Notes under the pieces: generated by a model
What the model was told of the DNA's origin: nothing
The model's database searches: none
What the model saw: only the letters and a program-made list of their open reading frames with translations
NCBI RefSeq assembly: GCF_963678975.1
Contig: NC_089277.1
Span: 18,696,001-18,760,000 of the forward strand
Length of the DNA stretch: 64,000 nucleotides
Direction: 5' to 3'
DNA from: Dysidea avara
Taxonomy: Eukaryota > Porifera > Demospongiae > Dictyoceratida > Dysideidae
Program-made: the position numbers and the translations under genes
Part shown: positions 33,671-44,779 of the stretch, in pieces
Position numbering within the stretch: the stretch's first letter is position 1
Layout of the letters: each line of letters begins with the position of its first letter

Positions 33671-33791
33671 ACTGTAAACATCTGTGTGCATACTTTTATG
33701 GGCATGGCAGCTAGGAGCAGGAAAAATATTTGCATTTTAGACTCTTATATGTACACTGCTACTGAGGTACTTGTGAAGTTACACTACCCAC

Positions 33792-33989
33792 CTTGCACAT
33801 CAATATAAGCATAATGGACGTTGATGCCATTCACAGCACAGCAGTATGATCCAGTAGCACAGACCCTTAGAGTGTTCTAGTCTTACTGAGTACTGTCCCA
33901 TCTCTGGTCCATTGTAGTGTGATGAATTGTGGGGACTCCATATTGAGTACATTACCATCTGTGACAACTTGGTCACCAAAGAAATTATT
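33792..33989 (-). pseudogene. Ig-like domain exon relic in arm 2
   Basis: Inverted copy of 29090-29287 with the same splice-like borders and the same frame break. It carries a few substitutions, such as G for D before NVLNME and R for G in SKTRTL. The shared frameshift means it was already broken, or is not a real frameshift, before the arms were duplicated. Confidence 0.4.
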
Positions 33990-35634
33990 CTATAAGAAAA
34001 TAAATTTGTACATATACATAGATGCACACACAAAAAGCAAAGTCTTTGGCAGCCGTACTAACACAGCTATTGCCGCCCAGTGAGCCAGCACTGGGATGCC
34101 TGTGCACCTCAGACACTTGAGCCTTGTGCAGGCAGATCCTCCTGGGACAGGGCTAGTAACCCACAGGAGGACTGTCCAGGTCTCACAATGAGAGGTCGTG
34201 GAATCCAAAGTTCCACAACGACCTCAAAACCGCTAAGCACACACACACAAATTATAGTGACCATGCTGGTTCCAAACATACTGTAGCTAAGGTGTACTTC
34301 ATGACCACAATAAGACCACCTCACATAGTCATACTTTGCTTCTTTTAATATACGGTAAGTGACTTACGTAATGCGTAATGCAAGAGTTTATAACATAATT
34401 GAGGAGTAGTGTCCTACTCTCATATACCCCTGTAGAAGAGCATATTTTAAAGTGATGATGTAACGACTACAGTAAGTGTGGTTTGTGACATACAAGAACC
34501 CATAAAGTACTGTGTCGCTCAAGACAGCTGTGAATGGTCAAGCAACAAATGCCTATATATAAGCAATTGTCTAAACCCATGACAAGAAGGTACACTTGTA
34601 GTTTGGTGAGAAACGCCGAGGAGCTTGAGTTAGTTTAGTTGCTAGTGACATTGCTGGCATGCGTACAATCAATATTAATTACAAAAAGACACAGTACCAT
34701 CGTGATATGTCTTTCTACAGGTGTATATGAGAGTAGAATACTCTCCTCAGTATAATTATATTACAAACTCTCGCTTAATTTGATGTAAGGAAATTGTAGT
34801 GTACTATATACGTACACTTTACTTGCATTTGCAATGTTCCACATATAATGCATGTTGTATGAAGAAGGTAGTTGCACAGTTCATTGTATGGCTAAAATAA
34901 ATAAATGGGTACTAATTAAGGATATTAGAATTCGGATAGTAAAATTGGTATTGGAGTACTCGTTGAGATCATGTGATCCAATATTAATGAGCTCACATGA
35001 TGCATTTGTTATCTGGCAGTGACGGTGTGGAGTTTGATTGAAGCATTTTGGTTGTCAGGAACATTTACTGGGTACTTTAATACAGCGTATTTATCATCGC
35101 TGTTACTTAAAAGCTTTAAACTGCATATGATATGCTTCAATATAGGTATGGTAAGTATTCGTGATTACTCGATCATTAATGCTAGAGAGTACTCGAATAC
35201 TAAAAATCCATGATCGTTTCAGCCCTAGTTCCTTGTATCGGGAACCACCAGGATACAATTATGTGGTCTTGCTAATGTGCATCTTAGCTACCTTCTGGAC
35301 CTACAGTGCAATCACTACAATGTGATGGTCTTATTAATGAGGTCATGAAGTATATGCCTCAGTTTGGTCACTGCTTCCCATACAAAGACCACATTGTAAT
35401 AGTGAGTTAGTAGTTACGCTCCATTGTATAAGCAAGGTTGCATTCTAGCACACACTTTATAAAGCTATGAACATTTCCTAACAGGGGTGTCACATAGACA
35501 CAGGAATATCTGCAACTGCCATCAGACTATTGTCCAGTCAAAATTTTCCCCAATGTGGAACTTCAAGTAAGCACTTCAATTGTGGGTTTCAGACTTCATC
35601 CTTGACTGTAGCACAAACTTAGCAGCCTTAGCCT

Positions 35635-35847
35635 TTGACTGCAGCTACAGATCTACCATATTACTACGGGTCAGCACCTTGCATTCCTTCTCCCCCCCTC
35701 CCACTCGTATTTTACTTTCTGGTTTACAGTGTAGTGTATCTAGCAACTCACGAAACTACTGTCATATATGTTGGTATACCTTGCTTACCATCTCTAGCGA
35801 AGTCCGAAGTAGTCTATGCTGGAATCATAGATAATACACCCCCCTGA
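35635..35847 (+). CDS. hypothetical 70-codon ORF in arm 2
   Basis: Same peptide as the 27219-27431 frame, ending about 110 bp from the element terminus. The acceptor-like GGTTTACAG lies at 35721-35729. It could be a host receptor-tail exon captured by the element, or chance. Confidence 0.25.
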   Translation: MTAATDLPYYYGSAPCIPSPPLPLVFYFLVYSVVYLATHETTVIYVGIPCLPSLAKSEVVYAGIIDNTPP

Positions 35848-36289
35848 CATCCAGCGCTGCAGCGTAGTGTATTAAAGGAGCACTCTAATGACTAAGCGCT
35901 TACAAAGTGCGTTATTATTTTGAGGCGCCACATCAAGTTGGGTGAATATAGCGTTACCCTTATTGTAAGGCAGTTTTTTTAAGGTGCGAAAATCGGCCAC
36001 TAAACCCGGCATATGATTTCTTACCAACCTACTTTGGACAACACTGCATGCTTTTAGTATTTCTTGATATACATCATTATCTCTGTAGCTACCAAAACAC
36101 AGACTGCTTGAAAATGCTGTACTACTTGAATAAAATGAGAATATATGTAAACTGAAAATGTGCTATTATAGATAAACCCTTACACCAAAAGTATAATTTT
36201 GAACCTCTCTTAGTAATTCTAAGAAAAGATTAGCCATTCCCCTTCCTCTTTTCCGTTTTTATTGCCCATGCATACATATAAGATGCAAC

Positions 36290-37240
36290 TGATCTCTATA
36301 CAGGGTGACTTGTTTGTAGCTGAACTATCTGGAGGTTGATTAGTTCATAGCTGAACTCTCTACAGGGTGATCCTTTTAGCTGATCTCTCTATACAGGATG
36401 ACTTGTTTCTAGCTGAACTATCTGCAGGGTGATTTGTTAGTAGCTGAACTCTTTACAAGGTGATCCTTCTAGCTGATCTTTCTACAGGGTGACTTGTTTG
36501 TCTACATGATGGTTTCTTTGTAACTGAACTCTCTACAAGGTAACTTCTTCTAGCTGATCTTTCTACAGGGCAATTTGTTTGTAGCTGAATTCTCTACAGG
36601 GTGATTTGTTTGCAGCTGAACTTTCTACAAGGTGACTTCTTCTTGCTGAACTCTCTACAGGGTGATCTTTTCATAGCTGAACTTTCTACAGGGTGATTTG
36701 TTTGCAGCCGAACTCTCTACAGGGTGATTTGTTTGCAGCTGATCTCTCTACAAGGTAACTTCTTCTACCTGATCTCTCTACAGGATGACTCGTTTCTAGC
36801 TGATCTCTCTACAGGGTGAATTGTTTCTATAGCTGAACTCTCTACAGGGTGATCTGCTCATAGCTGAACTCTCTACAGGGTGGTTTCTTTGTAGCTGAAC
36901 TCTCTATATGGTGGTTTCTTTGTAACAGAACTCTCTACAAGGTAACTTTTTCTAGCTGATCTCTCTACAGGATGATTTGTTTGTAGCTGAACTCTCTACA
37001 AGGTGACTTATTCTCTCTACAGGGTGATTTGTTTGTAGCTGTACTCTCTACATGATGGTTTCTTTGGAGCTGAACTCTCTACAAGGTGCTGATCCCTCTA
37101 CGGGATGGTTTGTTTCTAGCTGATCTCTCTACAGGATGACCTGAACTCTCTACAGTGTGATCTGTTAAGTTTGAAGTTGAGCTCTCTCTCTTGTTTCTAG
37201 CTGATCTCTCTATAGAGATAATTAGTTTATGGCTTTTACT
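36290..37240 (+). repeat. tandem array, roughly 31-bp unit
   Basis: About 30 diverged units of GCTGAACTCTCTACAGGGTG / ATTTGTTTGTA, often alternating between a GGGTGATTTGTTT form and an AGGTAACTTCTTC form (about 62-bp higher-order pair). The same family occurs in opposite orientation at 44780-46858. Confidence 0.9.
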
Positions 37241-37389
37241 GAGCCTGTACAGAATGCAAGAATAACCGGAAAACTAATGGAAGAATATGGAATAATGGAG
37301 CTAGAAAACAGAATTTATTTGTGTGGAGTCACAGTACCCTAAATGGGAAGCAAGAGGATAGCTAGTACCAAGCTTGCGAATTTCGAACC

Positions 37390-37596
37390 ATGCAGTACAG
37401 CTTCTTTCCTACATCAATCCAAATATGGAACAGTCTATCTATAGATACTATAAATTGTAACAATTTAGATACATTAAAGGAACATTTAAATAACACTAGA
37501 TTGTACACCTATTGTAACATACTCACTCATGTGAGTTCTACTATTATTACCTATAATAATAATAATAGTACTGAAGTGGTAGCAGCGACGGTATAG
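37390..37596 (+). pseudogene. LINE reverse-transcriptase C-terminal fragment
   Basis: YSFFPTSIQIWNSLSIDTIN and NLDTLKEHLNN match the conserved C-terminal end of jockey/CR1-group LINE proteins (SFF....WNSLP). Upstream sequence is degraded and abuts the tandem array. ATAATA repeats follow, like a 3' tail. Confidence 0.65.
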
Positions 37597-37853
37597 TAGT
37601 AGCCATTGGATGCAAAGGTCACCTAAGCCTAAGGTCAATAACTAATGGATGCAAACCTCTCTACTTAACTCGCTTCCTATCGTGCATGCATGGCATGCAC
37701 GTGCCAGTATAACCGGGCTATTGCCACATTGTAATGGTTGCTATATCAACATACTAAACCGGGTCAGCGCGGAGGTCACCGAGTCTGGTCTAGGGTCTGG
37801 CCACGCGAGAGGTGTAAGTGTGTAGCAACAATACCGCAGCAACTGTGCTAGCT

Positions 37854-37998
37854 ATGTTCTCAGCAAAGCTATTCCAGCCGAATTTGAAGTTAGGGATACG
37901 CATGTTGCGATCTCCTCCTCTCTATCTTCTGAAACCGAGGTCACGATTCCGGCAGTCAACCTTGCAGCAGTCACCTATAAGATGCTTCGCTTCTGTCG
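37854..37998 (+). CDS. putative first coding exon with mitochondrial presequence
   Basis: The ATG at 37854 opens 48 codons plus one base: MFSAKLFQPNLKLGIRML... then RSRFRQSTLQQSPIRCFASV, ending at GTCG|GTAAGT, a strong donor. The peptide is rich in Arg, Ser, Leu and Gln and has no acidic residue: a matrix-targeting presequence by composition. The exon ends in phase 1, the phase required by the NNMT-like exon at 47452 on the same strand. Upstream (37740-37850) is relatively CpG-rich and could be promoter. An ORF call starting at 37818 would need a GTG start and is not preferred. Confidence 0.5.
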
Positions 37999-39365
37999 GT
38001 AAGTAGTAGGGTAGGCATATATAATCTATGGTAGTAACAAGAGTTCATAATATTTGTATTGGGGGTGTCTAACTGGAGTACCCGCTTCAGCAAACACACT
38101 GCTGTAACAGGCTTCTCTTTTAGAAGAAAGGCTTCTCTTTTAGAGGAAAGGCTTCTCCTTATATCAACGCCAATCATCATCTATCAACAGTTCTTTGTCA
38201 TCAGTAGAATCAGGCTAGCGGGTATGCATAATCAAAAGTAAACTTGCAGCAGTGTGTTTGTACAGGCCATATACTGGCAGTTGAGATACTCTCCCCATAC
38301 AAATATTATGCACTCTTGGTAGTAGTTGTTGAACTAATGTCATCTGGAGAGAATGCCACTAGCCGTTACGTAGTTAGCAAACTGCATGGCTGAGACTCAA
38401 CCGGATGCAGCAAATATCAAGTGCACCTCGGATGTACCTCATAGCTAATTTGCTTTGTTTTATAGTAGCTAGACTTGGTTATAGCATATCAACCTCAATC
38501 AACAGTTTTCTATAGTTTTATCAGATTGATGGAGTAGCTAGGAGAACCATCATAGCTAATTATTGCAGTGCGTTCATAGCGGGTCATGCATCTCATCCAT
38601 GGTTACACAGTAAAAACAAAGTACATGGTGAACGTCACCATATAGCTACTAAAAAAAAGTAGTGAAGGCTTGCATTCATTAATTTTATGTCACTACATGT
38701 AGCTACTGAGCCAGTAATCATCAATATATGTAGCCGATGACATTTACTACAAGAAAGTACTGAAGGATTGTTATCACAAAAATAAATGCAGTTGTATAGT
38801 GAGCATTACTACTTAACTAGTGAATATTGTGGCAGCCAAATTAGTAGTGAAACTCACTACTAATCTTTACTGTAGAGTGGACGCCGCTACAACAATTAAC
38901 CCTCCAGTGCCCAACTGGTAGACTGAATAATAGTGAATATGAATACATTAAAAGTGCTGAAGTGTTTGGTCAAATCTGCTAGATAATAGTTGAGAATACA
39001 TAAGACATGCTATCAGACTAAATTTGTCCCAGTCAGTTACAGGAATCAGAAATGTTAACAGTCTCACTACTTATCTAACTCCAAAATAGCCAAGCTGGGA
39101 AAAAATGTGTGGCCTTCCAAAAATAGAAAAAGATCTGATATCATGGTTGCAATGATATTACACTGTCACTTAATTTGTAACATTACAAAGTAATATCTGC
39201 AGCCATTTCTTGGACAACAGTTCGTTCATGTAAGCATCTGTATAGATATCCTAATATTGGTACAATTGTAAGCCTGCTGGTGGTACGGTGACACCTCAAA
39301 TATTTGTTGAATTATCAGAGCTGTAAGATTGCTGATAGATTTGTCACATGTAGATAATATAGTTA

Positions 39366-39720
39366 ATAATGAGGATGAAGCTCGTGTAGATGTTTATGCT
39401 TCAGGATTCTGGGGAGGTAAGCAAACATCTGAAGACATTTTTTAATGTCAAAGTTAAGGCTATTGCACCTTCATATCATGGTACCCAAGTATCCTCACTG
39501 TAGCTAGCTAGTTTATCGATGCTTTGAACATGAGAAACAACAGAAGTATAAACAAAGAAATTGAGATAGGTTCTTTTACCCCACTTGTATTTTCAGCATT
39601 AAGGGGTGGTATGGGTGATGCTGCTCAGTGCTGTATTTTACAGAAGACTTGCTCTCCTTGTCTCTCTTCAGAAGGAGTAGTGTCACACAGTTCTGTGATG
39701 TCAGGGTAGTGGCAAGGGGT
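39366..39720 (+). pseudogene. retrotransposon C-terminal fragment
   Basis: NEDEARVDVYASGFWG (39366-39416) and, after a gap, HEKQQKYKQR then EIGSFTPLVFSALRGGMGDAA in a shifted frame (39535-39630). These match in order the conserved blocks of the protein at 59307-60467 (GARLDIKASGFWG, QHETSKRRQYKERV, HGNFSPLVFSTSGGMG). Frameshifted and internally deleted. Confidence 0.7.
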
Positions 39721-40040
39721 GCTGGTAATCCTGGGAATAATGATAAAAGATCTGAATACGAAAAAAGTTTTCATGTATCCATAGCTCCAGTATGCTTGAA
39801 ACGGTATAATTAACCATTTCTGCAGTGGAAGCTTAGGGCATCTCCCATTCCTAGTTTGAGTCGAATCTGCCCAACCATATCATTGGGGGTATACACACCT
39901 TCAAAATTCATCTTATTTCAGTTCTTCATATTATAGTCACGCAGTCTTCAATGATTCCTGTAGTAAAGGGAAAAAAGCTAAAAGGAATTATCAAGGTCAA
40001 CCATAGGCTGGCCTTGGAACTTGCAATTACAAAAAGAAGT

Positions 40041-40264
40041 GATATCTGCACAAAAACAGCCAAGCGGTGAAAAAAGATGCGGTCTTAAAAAGCCTAGATG
40101 AAAAAAAGTTGTGAAATCAAAGGTGGTGACCAACAAATGGCTGCAATGATGTTAATGCTGTGCATTGCAGCCATTTGTTGGCCACCACCTTTTATTTCAC
40201 AACTTTTTTCACCCAGGCTAAGACCGCACCTTTTTTCATAACTTGGCTGTTTTTGTGCTGATAT
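40041..40264. mobile_element. foldback element, near-perfect hairpin
   Basis: GATATCTGCACAAAAACAGC on the left pairs with GCTGTTTTTGTGCTGATAT on the right. The arms (about 105 bp) include AAAAAGTTGTGAAATCAAAG and GGTGGTGACCAACAAATGG. Degraded relatives lie at about 39085-39215 and 47035-47215. Confidence 0.85.
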
Positions 40265-42263
40265 ATACCATAAAGAACCATAAAGAAAGATTCCTTCTTT
40301 TATGGTGGTATTGAAAGGTAGCTAGAGGTTTTGGTATAGTTGTACGGCTGTAATCATGATCATTAATTATCCAACATAGAGCTCACTTGGATGTTCTTAT
40401 AGATTACCAATATAAAATTATATGGAACTTGCATGTTCCAGTGTAGCTATAAGATAGCTATATGTTTTGAGTGAAGAGCAATTGCATAAATTGAGTTAGG
40501 CTTTGGAAGTTATTTTGTTATGTGAGGGGTGAATGACATTGTTTGGTCAAAGATTAGTACCATATTATACTGTGAGCACACAGTTTATTTTGATGGAACA
40601 ATCCCATATAGATTTTTCATCAAGGTTGCTATTTGTAAGCCTCAAATATAGTATCTATATAGCTTTGGTATGATGATACATTGTAGAGTATATAGTTTCT
40701 GTAGTCCAATGTAGCTATGGTGGCAGTACTTATAGGCTTCTTGGTTCAATGTTATCTCTGTAGATTCTAAAGGTAAATAAAGTATAGTGCATGGTGGACA
40801 ATACTGAAATTTATCATTTTTCCATAGTATACTGTAAGGGTATTATTGACAGAGGAGGATAATATTAATACAGATACTGATAGGCTGAACATCTTTTTAG
40901 GCAGGTAAGGGTAAGGCCACAAAAGTTTGTTATTAAGTTATGTTATGTTTCTGGTCTTAAATCCACATGCAAAACTGATGCAAAACTGACCAGGAGTTTT
41001 TTTTAATGTGTATTAAGGACTACATTTACAACTACACATGGAGTGCAAGTTGGTGCATCAAAAACATGCAATTGATGATTCAGAAAAATGACAAGGGAAC
41101 CATAACTTTTGTGTTGTGGTCTATAAACTTCACTAAAGGTTATTAGCTAACTCATGAATGCAACAATATGATGCACTATGCTTACTTAGTTCTTCTTGGG
41201 CAACAGAAACCATGACAACAGACATTTTCATTACATCAGCTACAGTAGTTTACTATATTCAGTAAGGGATATGTTCCTGTCATACTCACACAGTTACAAA
41301 TATTAATTATTGCAAACACTGTATTACTGTATTAAGCTGTTAGTATGTAGGTCAGGAGACTGGTTAATGAGAATGGTTGGTCAGAGTTTAGGGTTAGTTG
41401 TGGTAGTTGTAGAACTGTATGTCCAAAGGATCTTCTATTTTACTTTAGGCACCAAGTAAAAATCAATCTTGAATTTAATTAGACCTACGTTTTCATAACA
41501 GCAAACGTCTTTTTGTAAAATCTATAGCATAATATTATATGCCATCCTATTAAGTGGGCAAGTATATACGTGCATGGTTCAATGATGTTTGAGAGTTAGT
41601 TGCATGATCTCCAAAACTCAGGTAGGTGCTGATGATCCACAGTTACAAGAAGATATAATATGTTATGTTTGTTTCCTCAGCCAGCATTAGCATTGCTGAC
41701 TAACAAAATGTTGGCCTCGGTAGCCACCCATTGGCTGCTAAATGGCTGTAGGCTGCAAAATAATCTGCATCCTTAGTTGTAATTCAATATTATGCAATAT
41801 ATGTGAGCTAGTCTTCCGAGAAACCTAGTCTAAAGGCCTTTCCAACTGACACAACTTGCAACTCATAACTTGTCTTGTGAAAAAGAAAGCATCTTAAGAT
41901 TTTGTCAGTACATGACAAAAATACATTCATGGAAAGTTATGAATTATCAATTACTTGGATATCTGGCCAGGTGCATGGGACACTCAAGAACATACGTAAT
42001 TACTTTACCAGTTTATAGCTTTGAGATAAAAAGCTATGTGTAAGCAGGTCAGGTTCAGCTGGCCATGAATTGTAAAACTAGTGCAAGAGTTGGTGTCTCT
42101 GGGTTAAGGCATTGAATGAGTAGGACGCTGGCTTCAGTTTAGAGTCAGCCTAAACAATTGACTGTTCTTACCTAGTCCAAAGAACAAATAGAGAGTATAA
42201 AGTAAAATCCAGCAGTGGAAGTCAGTAAATTGTAGAATTTTTCTATACAGTGAAAATATAATA

Positions 42264-42569
42264 AGGCCAATGAAACTTGATTACCAGTTTCTCGCTCAGA
42301 TTTTTGAAAATTTGATGCGGGCGGGTGGTTATTATTCATTATTTTTCCAAAAGCACAACACACATCCAAACATGAAGATTTCTGCCAAAAAACAGTAAGA
42401 TTTACACTGATTACTCTTGCATTAAATAGCTAAAGTACGTTACTAATTTATAAGTGACTGTTCTATTAGAGTATTTCGATCTGAAAAATACCAATAATGA
42501 AATTCCATGCGGGTGTATCAAAAGCACGCGGGTGATGACGCGAAACTGCTAATCAAGTTTCATTGGCCT
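42264..42569. mobile_element. TIR element AGGCCAATGAAACTTGATTA
   Basis: The left AGGCCAATGAAACTTGATTA and its inverse at the right end are joined to TAA/TTA flanks. Sub-terminal CAGTTTC is also shared. Internal GCGGGCGGGTGGTTATTATT resembles internal sequence of the 57879-61000 element, so they may be one family. Contains the module CTATTAGAGTATTTCGATC at 42454-42482. Confidence 0.75.
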
Positions 42570-42600
42570 AATCTGACACTAGTTAGTGATTGAAAAATTG

Positions 42601-43222
42601 TAACGCAGTCTGGGAAAACCGGGCTCATGTTATCGCCTATTTAAAAGTATCGAGAAATGCCGGCTTTAAGTATTTAGTGTGTTGTAGCTCGCCAATGGTT
42701 GAAGCCATGCGTACCAAATTTTCACACGTTTTACACCAATTCCTTACCTTCCACAGCATCGTCTGTGCAAGTAGCCAACAACTAAGTTTCCCGCCATTTT
42801 AGATAGTTTTTAAACCGAGGTTGACAGTATCAGGCAAAATGGATAGGAGGCGGGGGCCTAGAAGGCAGGCGAGATGGTGTTCAAAAATTGAAATGGAAGG
42901 TGTAGAGATGAATTACGCCAACTTTTTGGCCATTGAGGTCTCAAAATTGGCTAAAATGAAAGGATATTCACAGCAGAGGTACTTATTCAACACCACATAG
43001 CTGTACCGCCTCATACAGTCATCCCCAGGCTGACCAGAGCTCCATTAAGGCCCCACACCGCACATACAGATCGCCACTAGACTTGGAAAAAGCAGCCAGC
43101 AAAACCAGACCACTCAAGTCTTGATTGTGGAATTAGATAGTTTATTCATGTAGCTTTGTGTCCTGGGTGAAAAATGGAATCTGCTGACATGGGAAATAAG
43201 ACCGGTTTTCTCAGACTGGGTC
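42601..43222. mobile_element. TIR element, GACCCAGTCTGNGAAAACCGG ends
   Basis: The left CAGTCTGGGAAAACCGGGCT and inverted right (TGACCCAGTCTGAGAAAACC) define it. Internal blocks (GTGTGTTGTAGCTC, CACGTTTTACACCAATTCC) recur in 54828-55752. No transposase recognised. A frame beginning MDRRRGPRRQARW at 42840 is short and basic, not supported as a gene. Confidence 0.7.
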
Positions 43223-43889
43223 ACAATTGTGTCAAATAAGCAAGGATGTTGGTAGTCTATGCATGTAGTACACAGAAAAAGTGTTACTGGTGCAGCAAAC
43301 AGTGTCAGATTATTGGACAATAGAGGTGTCACATTGCAGAAGATTCACTGTACACCACTAAAATAAATGTAGATTCATAGTACATGTACAACTGCTTCTG
43401 GATTGGAAACAGTGTGCGTGCAGTACACCCATAGGCTTGTACATTAAGTCATGAACCACAAATTACATTCTGGTTTCTCACCTCCACGTAAGTTATTCTT
43501 GTAATTATAAATGTTGCCTTATGAGTTGTGTACGTGACTTTGAGGTAAAATTACAAAACTTGACATTGTTTGGGGAATTTGTGCTCTTTGTTTAGCTAAT
43601 TATTCATGACTAGCATTTATGTCTCAAGGTTAGATACACTGTAAGCTTTATAGAGTACATTTAGCTCTTTAACATGCCAACACTGGAAGGCTTCTGTGAC
43701 CTTAAGAGAATATATCACTACACAAGGTATAATGCATGTCATTCAAAATGTACCATCCATATGTCAGCTGTGCATGTTGTTTGATTACTGTGAGGGGATA
43801 ATACTGTCCCTTTCTTGTTTTAGCTGAAGGGAAGCTACAGCTATACCTGGACTTTTAAATGATTGATCACTTTTAAAAACGCATTCTGT

Positions 43890-44720
43890 TTACTTCTTTT
43901 ATGTTAAAAAAAAGGATACTTTGGTTACTACACAACATATCAAGACACACGGTAGTGTGTCGTGCGACCCAAGAAGCCGGCGCGTAACACCCGTGAGTAT
44001 ATTGACAGGAAGAAAGAAAACGCAATTTTCGCACCTCCGTAGCTCTGTGCTGCCTTGATGAAACAAGACGATTTTTGCTGTGGACACTCCCTCCACCTTC
44101 AGCACTCCACATTTCAAATAGCGAAATCACTTCACGCGTTCCCGAGATATGCGACTTCAAAAATTGGCTTAGTTTCTTTGTTTTCTTTTTCTTCTTATTT
44201 TTCTTCCTTTTGTCGCACACTTACAAAAACTGCTATAAAACGCGAACGCCATATCCGATTGCCTTGAAATTTGGCACAGAAGGGGGGTATAAAGGCGCAT
44301 CTCGGTACCAACTTTGGCTGGAATATGATAAACAGGCAAAGAGTTATGAGCGATTATTCACGAAAAATAACACCAATATGTTGTCACGCCTACAGGTTAA
44401 ACCGCGTATGGGAAGAAGCTGAAAATCGGTGGGTGAATAGGGTAACTATTGAACCTCAAACCTTTTGTGGTTTGAAAGAAATCGAGCTAAAAACCAGGAA
44501 GATACAACGAAAAAACCAACACTGTGTAACAATTACGCAATCGAGATTAGCTAAAAAAACGAATGCTTGCCACGCCTACCAGATAAACCGCTTGGGGTAA
44601 TGCTTTGAAAATCGTTGTACAAATGGAGTAATCATCTTAGAAAGGCTCATCAATGGTGTAGAAGAATCAGACTTAAAGCCACGGAGTTATAACATGAAAT
44701 CCAACTTGGTGCAGCAAGTG
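43890..44720. other. unexplained complex sequence, higher CpG than surroundings
   Basis: The stretch has long ORFs on both strands (115 codons each: 43873-44220 minus and 44075-44422 plus) and words such as TTCCCGAGATATGCG and TTGAAATTTGGCACAGAAGG. It contains no motif I can assign. Two internal near-repeats occur: CACGCCTACAGGTTAAACCGC and CACGCCTACCAGATAAACCGC, about 185 bp apart. Could be a repeat family or part of an unrecognised gene. Confidence 0.35.
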
Positions 44721-44779
44721 CGAGATCGAGATACTCTAATAGAGCAGTCATCCTAATAGAGCAGTCACCCTGAAGAGAA

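Larger units (their letters stand above)
27107..35959. mobile_element. 8.85-kb element with 2.2-kb terminal inverted repeats
   Basis: Both ends begin GGGTAACGCTATATTCACCC inward. They are flanked by the exact 10-bp direct repeat TTATTGTAAG (27097-27106, 35960-35969). Arms 27107-29300 and 33779-35959 are nearly identical inverted copies, with few substitutions and small indels. The unique centre (29301-33778) holds an OTU-like exon, a hAT MITE and degraded sequence, but no transposase was recognised. The TSD length fits Mutator-like elements best; the superfamily is not established. The near-identity of the arms suggests recent mobility or gene conversion. Confidence 0.8.
33779..35959 (-). repeat. 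right terminal inverted repeat (arm 2)
   Basis: Reverse complement of arm 1. Small differences are visible, for example TGGAATCATAG versus the counterpart of TGATGCCAGC near the outer end, and one fewer ACACAC repeat. Confidence 0.9.
41835..43800 (+). repeat. diverged paralogous segment (partner 54660-57270)
   Basis: Shared blocks include AGGCCTTTCCAACTGACACA, TAAACAATTGACTGTT, TTTATTCATGTAGCTTTGTG, and a long stretch from GTAGATTCATAGTACATG to CACCTCCACG near 43370-43490. Order differs from the partner copy and one block of about 80 bp is inverted. No conserved ORF spans it, so it is probably a composite of repeats rather than a gene duplication. Confidence 0.65.

Noticed and set aside
33417..33735. 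ORFs with polyproline or polyglycine
   Set aside because: They translate a poly-C/poly-G tract beside a MITE terminus.
43873..44422. 115-codon ORFs on opposite strands
   Set aside because: No recognised motif, and overlapping on both strands; left as an unexplained block, not a gene.
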